From positions 5,969,001 through 6,033,000 of the forward strand of contig NZ_AP025944.1 in the NCBI RefSeq assembly GCF_024349685.1: 64,000 bases of DNA, given 5' to 3'. Of the stretch, positions 62,478 through 64,000 are shown piece after piece. The stretch comes from Pseudomonas sp. LRP2-20 (GTDB lineage Bacteria > Pseudomonadota > Gammaproteobacteria > Pseudomonadales > Pseudomonadaceae). Below the pieces are notes generated by a model, which had not been told where the DNA came from, did not search any database, and saw only the letters and a program-made list of their open reading frames with translations. Made by a program: the position numbers and the translations under genes. The stretch's first letter is position 1, and each line of letters opens with the position of its first letter.

Positions 62478-64000
62478 TCAAGCAGCAGCTTTTTTGGTGG
62501 CTGCTTCGATACGGCGGGTGATGTACCACTGCTGAGTGATCGACAGGCAGTTGTTCACAACCCAGTACAGCACCAGACCAGCCGGGAACCACAGGAAGAA
62601 GAAGGTGAAGATGATCGGCATCATTTTCATCACCTTGGCCTGCATCGGATCCGGCGGAGTCGGGTTCAGACGCTGCTGGATGAACATGGTGGCGCCCATG
62701 ATGATCGGCAGGATGAAGAACGGATCCTTGATCGACAGGTCGGTGATCCACAGCATCCATGGCGCCTGACGCATCTCGACGCTTTCCAGCAGTACCCAGT
62801 ACAGGGACAGGAACACCGGCATCTGCACCAGGATCGGCAAGCAGCCGCCCAGTGGGTTGATCTTCTCTTTCTTGTACAGCTCCATCATCGCCTGGGACAT
62901 CTTCTGGCGATCGTCACCGAAGCGTTCCTTGAGTGCAGCAAGCTTCGGCGCCACGGCGCGCATACGCGCCATCGAGCGGTAGCTGGCAGCCGACAGCGGG
63001 AAGAACAGGCCCTTGATGAGCATGGTCAGCACGATGATCGACCAGCCCCAGTTACCCAGCAGGCTGTGGATATGTTGCAGCAGCCAGAAGATGGGTTGGG
63101 CGATGAACCACAGGAAACCGTAGTCGACGGTCAGTTCCAGGCCTGGGGACAACTCTTTCAGCTTGGACTGGATCTTCGGACCGGCGTACAGCATGGCGCT
63201 GGTTTCGACCTTGCCACCCGCTGGAACGCTGAGGGCCGGGCCGGTGTAGCCGATGATGTAGTTACCCTGGCTGTCCTTGCGGGTCTGGACAACATTGTTG
63301 TCCGATTTGGCCGGAATCCAGGCGGTCACGAAGTAGTGCTGCAGCCAGGCAACCCAGCCGCCAGACACATTTTCTTTCAAACTACCTTTGTCGATGTCCT
63401 TCATCGAGACTTTTTTGTAAGGCTCGGAAGCAGTCCACATGGCAGCGCCAAGGTAGGTCGCGGTACCAGTGGCGGTGCTCGACGACGGATCGGAGCTGGC
63501 GTCACGCTTGAGCTGGGCGAACATGTTGCCGCTCCAGGCCTGGCCGCTCTGGTTGTCGATCAGGTAGCTGACGGTCAGGTCGTACTCACCGCGCTTGAAG
63601 CTGAAGCGCTTGATGTAGTTGACGCCGTTGTCGCTGAACTTCAGGTCGACCACCAGTTGTTGCTGGCCGTCGGCCAGCTGGTAGCTCTTCTGCTCGGCGG
63701 CGTACAGCGGGCGGCCGGACGAACGGGCATCAGGACCATTGACGCCGGTCAGGCCACTTTGTGCCAGGTAGACACGTTCCCCGCCGTTGTCGAACAGCTG
63801 GAACGGAATGTCCGGGTGGTCCTGGCGACGTGGGTATTGCGGCAGGTTCAGTTGGACGATGTCACCACCGACCGGATCGATAGCCAGGTCCAGCACATCG
63901 GTCTTGACCCGGATCAGGTCTTTGCTGACTGCAACCGGCGCCAGTTCGGCAGGGCTGGATTCGGCATTGGCGCTCGGCACATCGGCGCTGGCATTACCGG
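62478..64000 (-). CDS. yidC: Membrane protein insertase YidC (5' end beyond window)
   Basis: YidC inserts and folds inner-membrane proteins alone or with SecYEG. About 507 residues are visible; the N-terminal signal anchor lies past the right edge, and the frame is open to base 64000 (reading GNASADVPSANAES at the edge). The large periplasmic beta-supersandwich domain is followed by the conserved core: WGWSIIVLTMLIKGLFFPLSAASYRSMARMRAVAP, NPLGGCLPILVQMPVFLSLYWVLLESVEMRQAPWMLWI, PDPMQAKVMKMMPIIFTFFFLWFPAGLVLYWVVNNCLSI. It is followed by its own terminator and then mnmE. Confidence 0.97.
   Translation of the reverse strand, partial: GNASADVPSANAESSPAELAPVAVSKDLIRVKTDVLDLAIDPVGGDIVQLNLPQYPRRQDHPDIPFQLFDNGGERVYLAQSGLTGVNGPDARSSGRPLYAAEQKSYQLADGQQQLVVDLKFSDNGVNYIKRFSFKRGEYDLTVSYLIDNQSGQAWSGNMFAQLKRDASSDPSSSTATGTATYLGAAMWTASEPYKKVSMKDIDKGSLKENVSGGWVAWLQHYFVTAWIPAKSDNNVVQTRKDSQGNYIIGYTGPALSVPAGGKVETSAMLYAGPKIQSKLKELSPGLELTVDYGFLWFIAQPIFWLLQHIHSLLGNWGWSIIVLTMLIKGLFFPLSAASYRSMARMRAVAPKLAALKERFGDDRQKMSQAMMELYKKEKINPLGGCLPILVQMPVFLSLYWVLLESVEMRQAPWMLWITDLSIKDPFFILPIIMGATMFIQQRLNPTPPDPMQAKVMKMMPIIFTFFFLWFPAGLVLYWVVNNCLSITQQWYITRRIEAATKKAAA

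Overview
The window is a GC-rich chromosomal segment from a fluorescent Pseudomonas, most likely the Pseudomonas putida group. The evidence is the origin-proximal gene order (yidC-mnmE-mnmG-rsmG-parA-parB-atpIBEFHAGDC-glmU-glmR-glmS), the protein sequences, and the GC-rich palindromic REP elements at several gene ends. No rRNA, tRNA, CRISPR array, prophage or insertion sequence was seen.

Layout from left to right. 1-9 kb: the 5' end of a GlsB/YeaQ-type membrane protein gene, purEK, a secreted metzincin-like protein, a LysR regulator divergent from aspA, an AraC-type regulator, and an acetylpolyamine deacetylase coupled to a polyamine-binding protein. 9-13.4 kb: a MocR/GabR-type regulator divergent from an FMN-binding/GNAT/GNAT operon, then a decayed hipA with its HTH partner and an evenly spaced operator array. 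13.4-20.6 kb: two-subunit pyruvate carboxylase with a LysR regulator, and an RpiR regulator divergent from a glucose-6-phosphate dehydrogenase across a HexR-type operator. 20.6-31.5 kb: a GGDEF-EAL protein, uvrD, a Tim44-like membrane protein, a SUKH protein, a CPA2 antiporter, an acyl-CoA thioesterase, pdxY and a DUF3301 gene. 31.5-35.8 kb: a zinc-limitation island with two COG0523 GTPases, DUF1826, a Zur-like operator, a small secreted protein and folE2. 35.8-44.5 kb: DUF3617, cls, cfa, lpd, a LysR regulator convergent with an MFS-plus-binding-protein operon, and DoxX. 44.5-64 kb: the conserved glm, atp, par, rsmG, mnmG, mnmE and yidC block, nearly all on the minus strand.

The non-coding and overlapping signals are the most interesting part. 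An exact 14-bp parS palindrome lies inside folE2, about 21 kb from parAB. The gap between mnmG and mnmE holds about twelve DnaA-box-like 9-mers beside an A/T-rich stretch and looks like an origin. I read 18 exact copies of the DnaA box TTATCCACA/TGTGGATAA in the 64 kb, far above chance. One lies in a perfect 12-bp-period array that also encodes an LST-x tetrapeptide repeat in the MocR linker, and another in a cluster within the interdomain linker of a COG0523 GTPase. This suggests that chromosome replication and segregation signals are written into flexible parts of coding sequence. The hipA relic keeps four TGCA-N6-TGCA operators at 41-42 bp spacing although the kinase domain is gone.

Start sites were chosen from Shine-Dalgarno placement and known family N-termini. 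All homology statements are from memory and were not searched.
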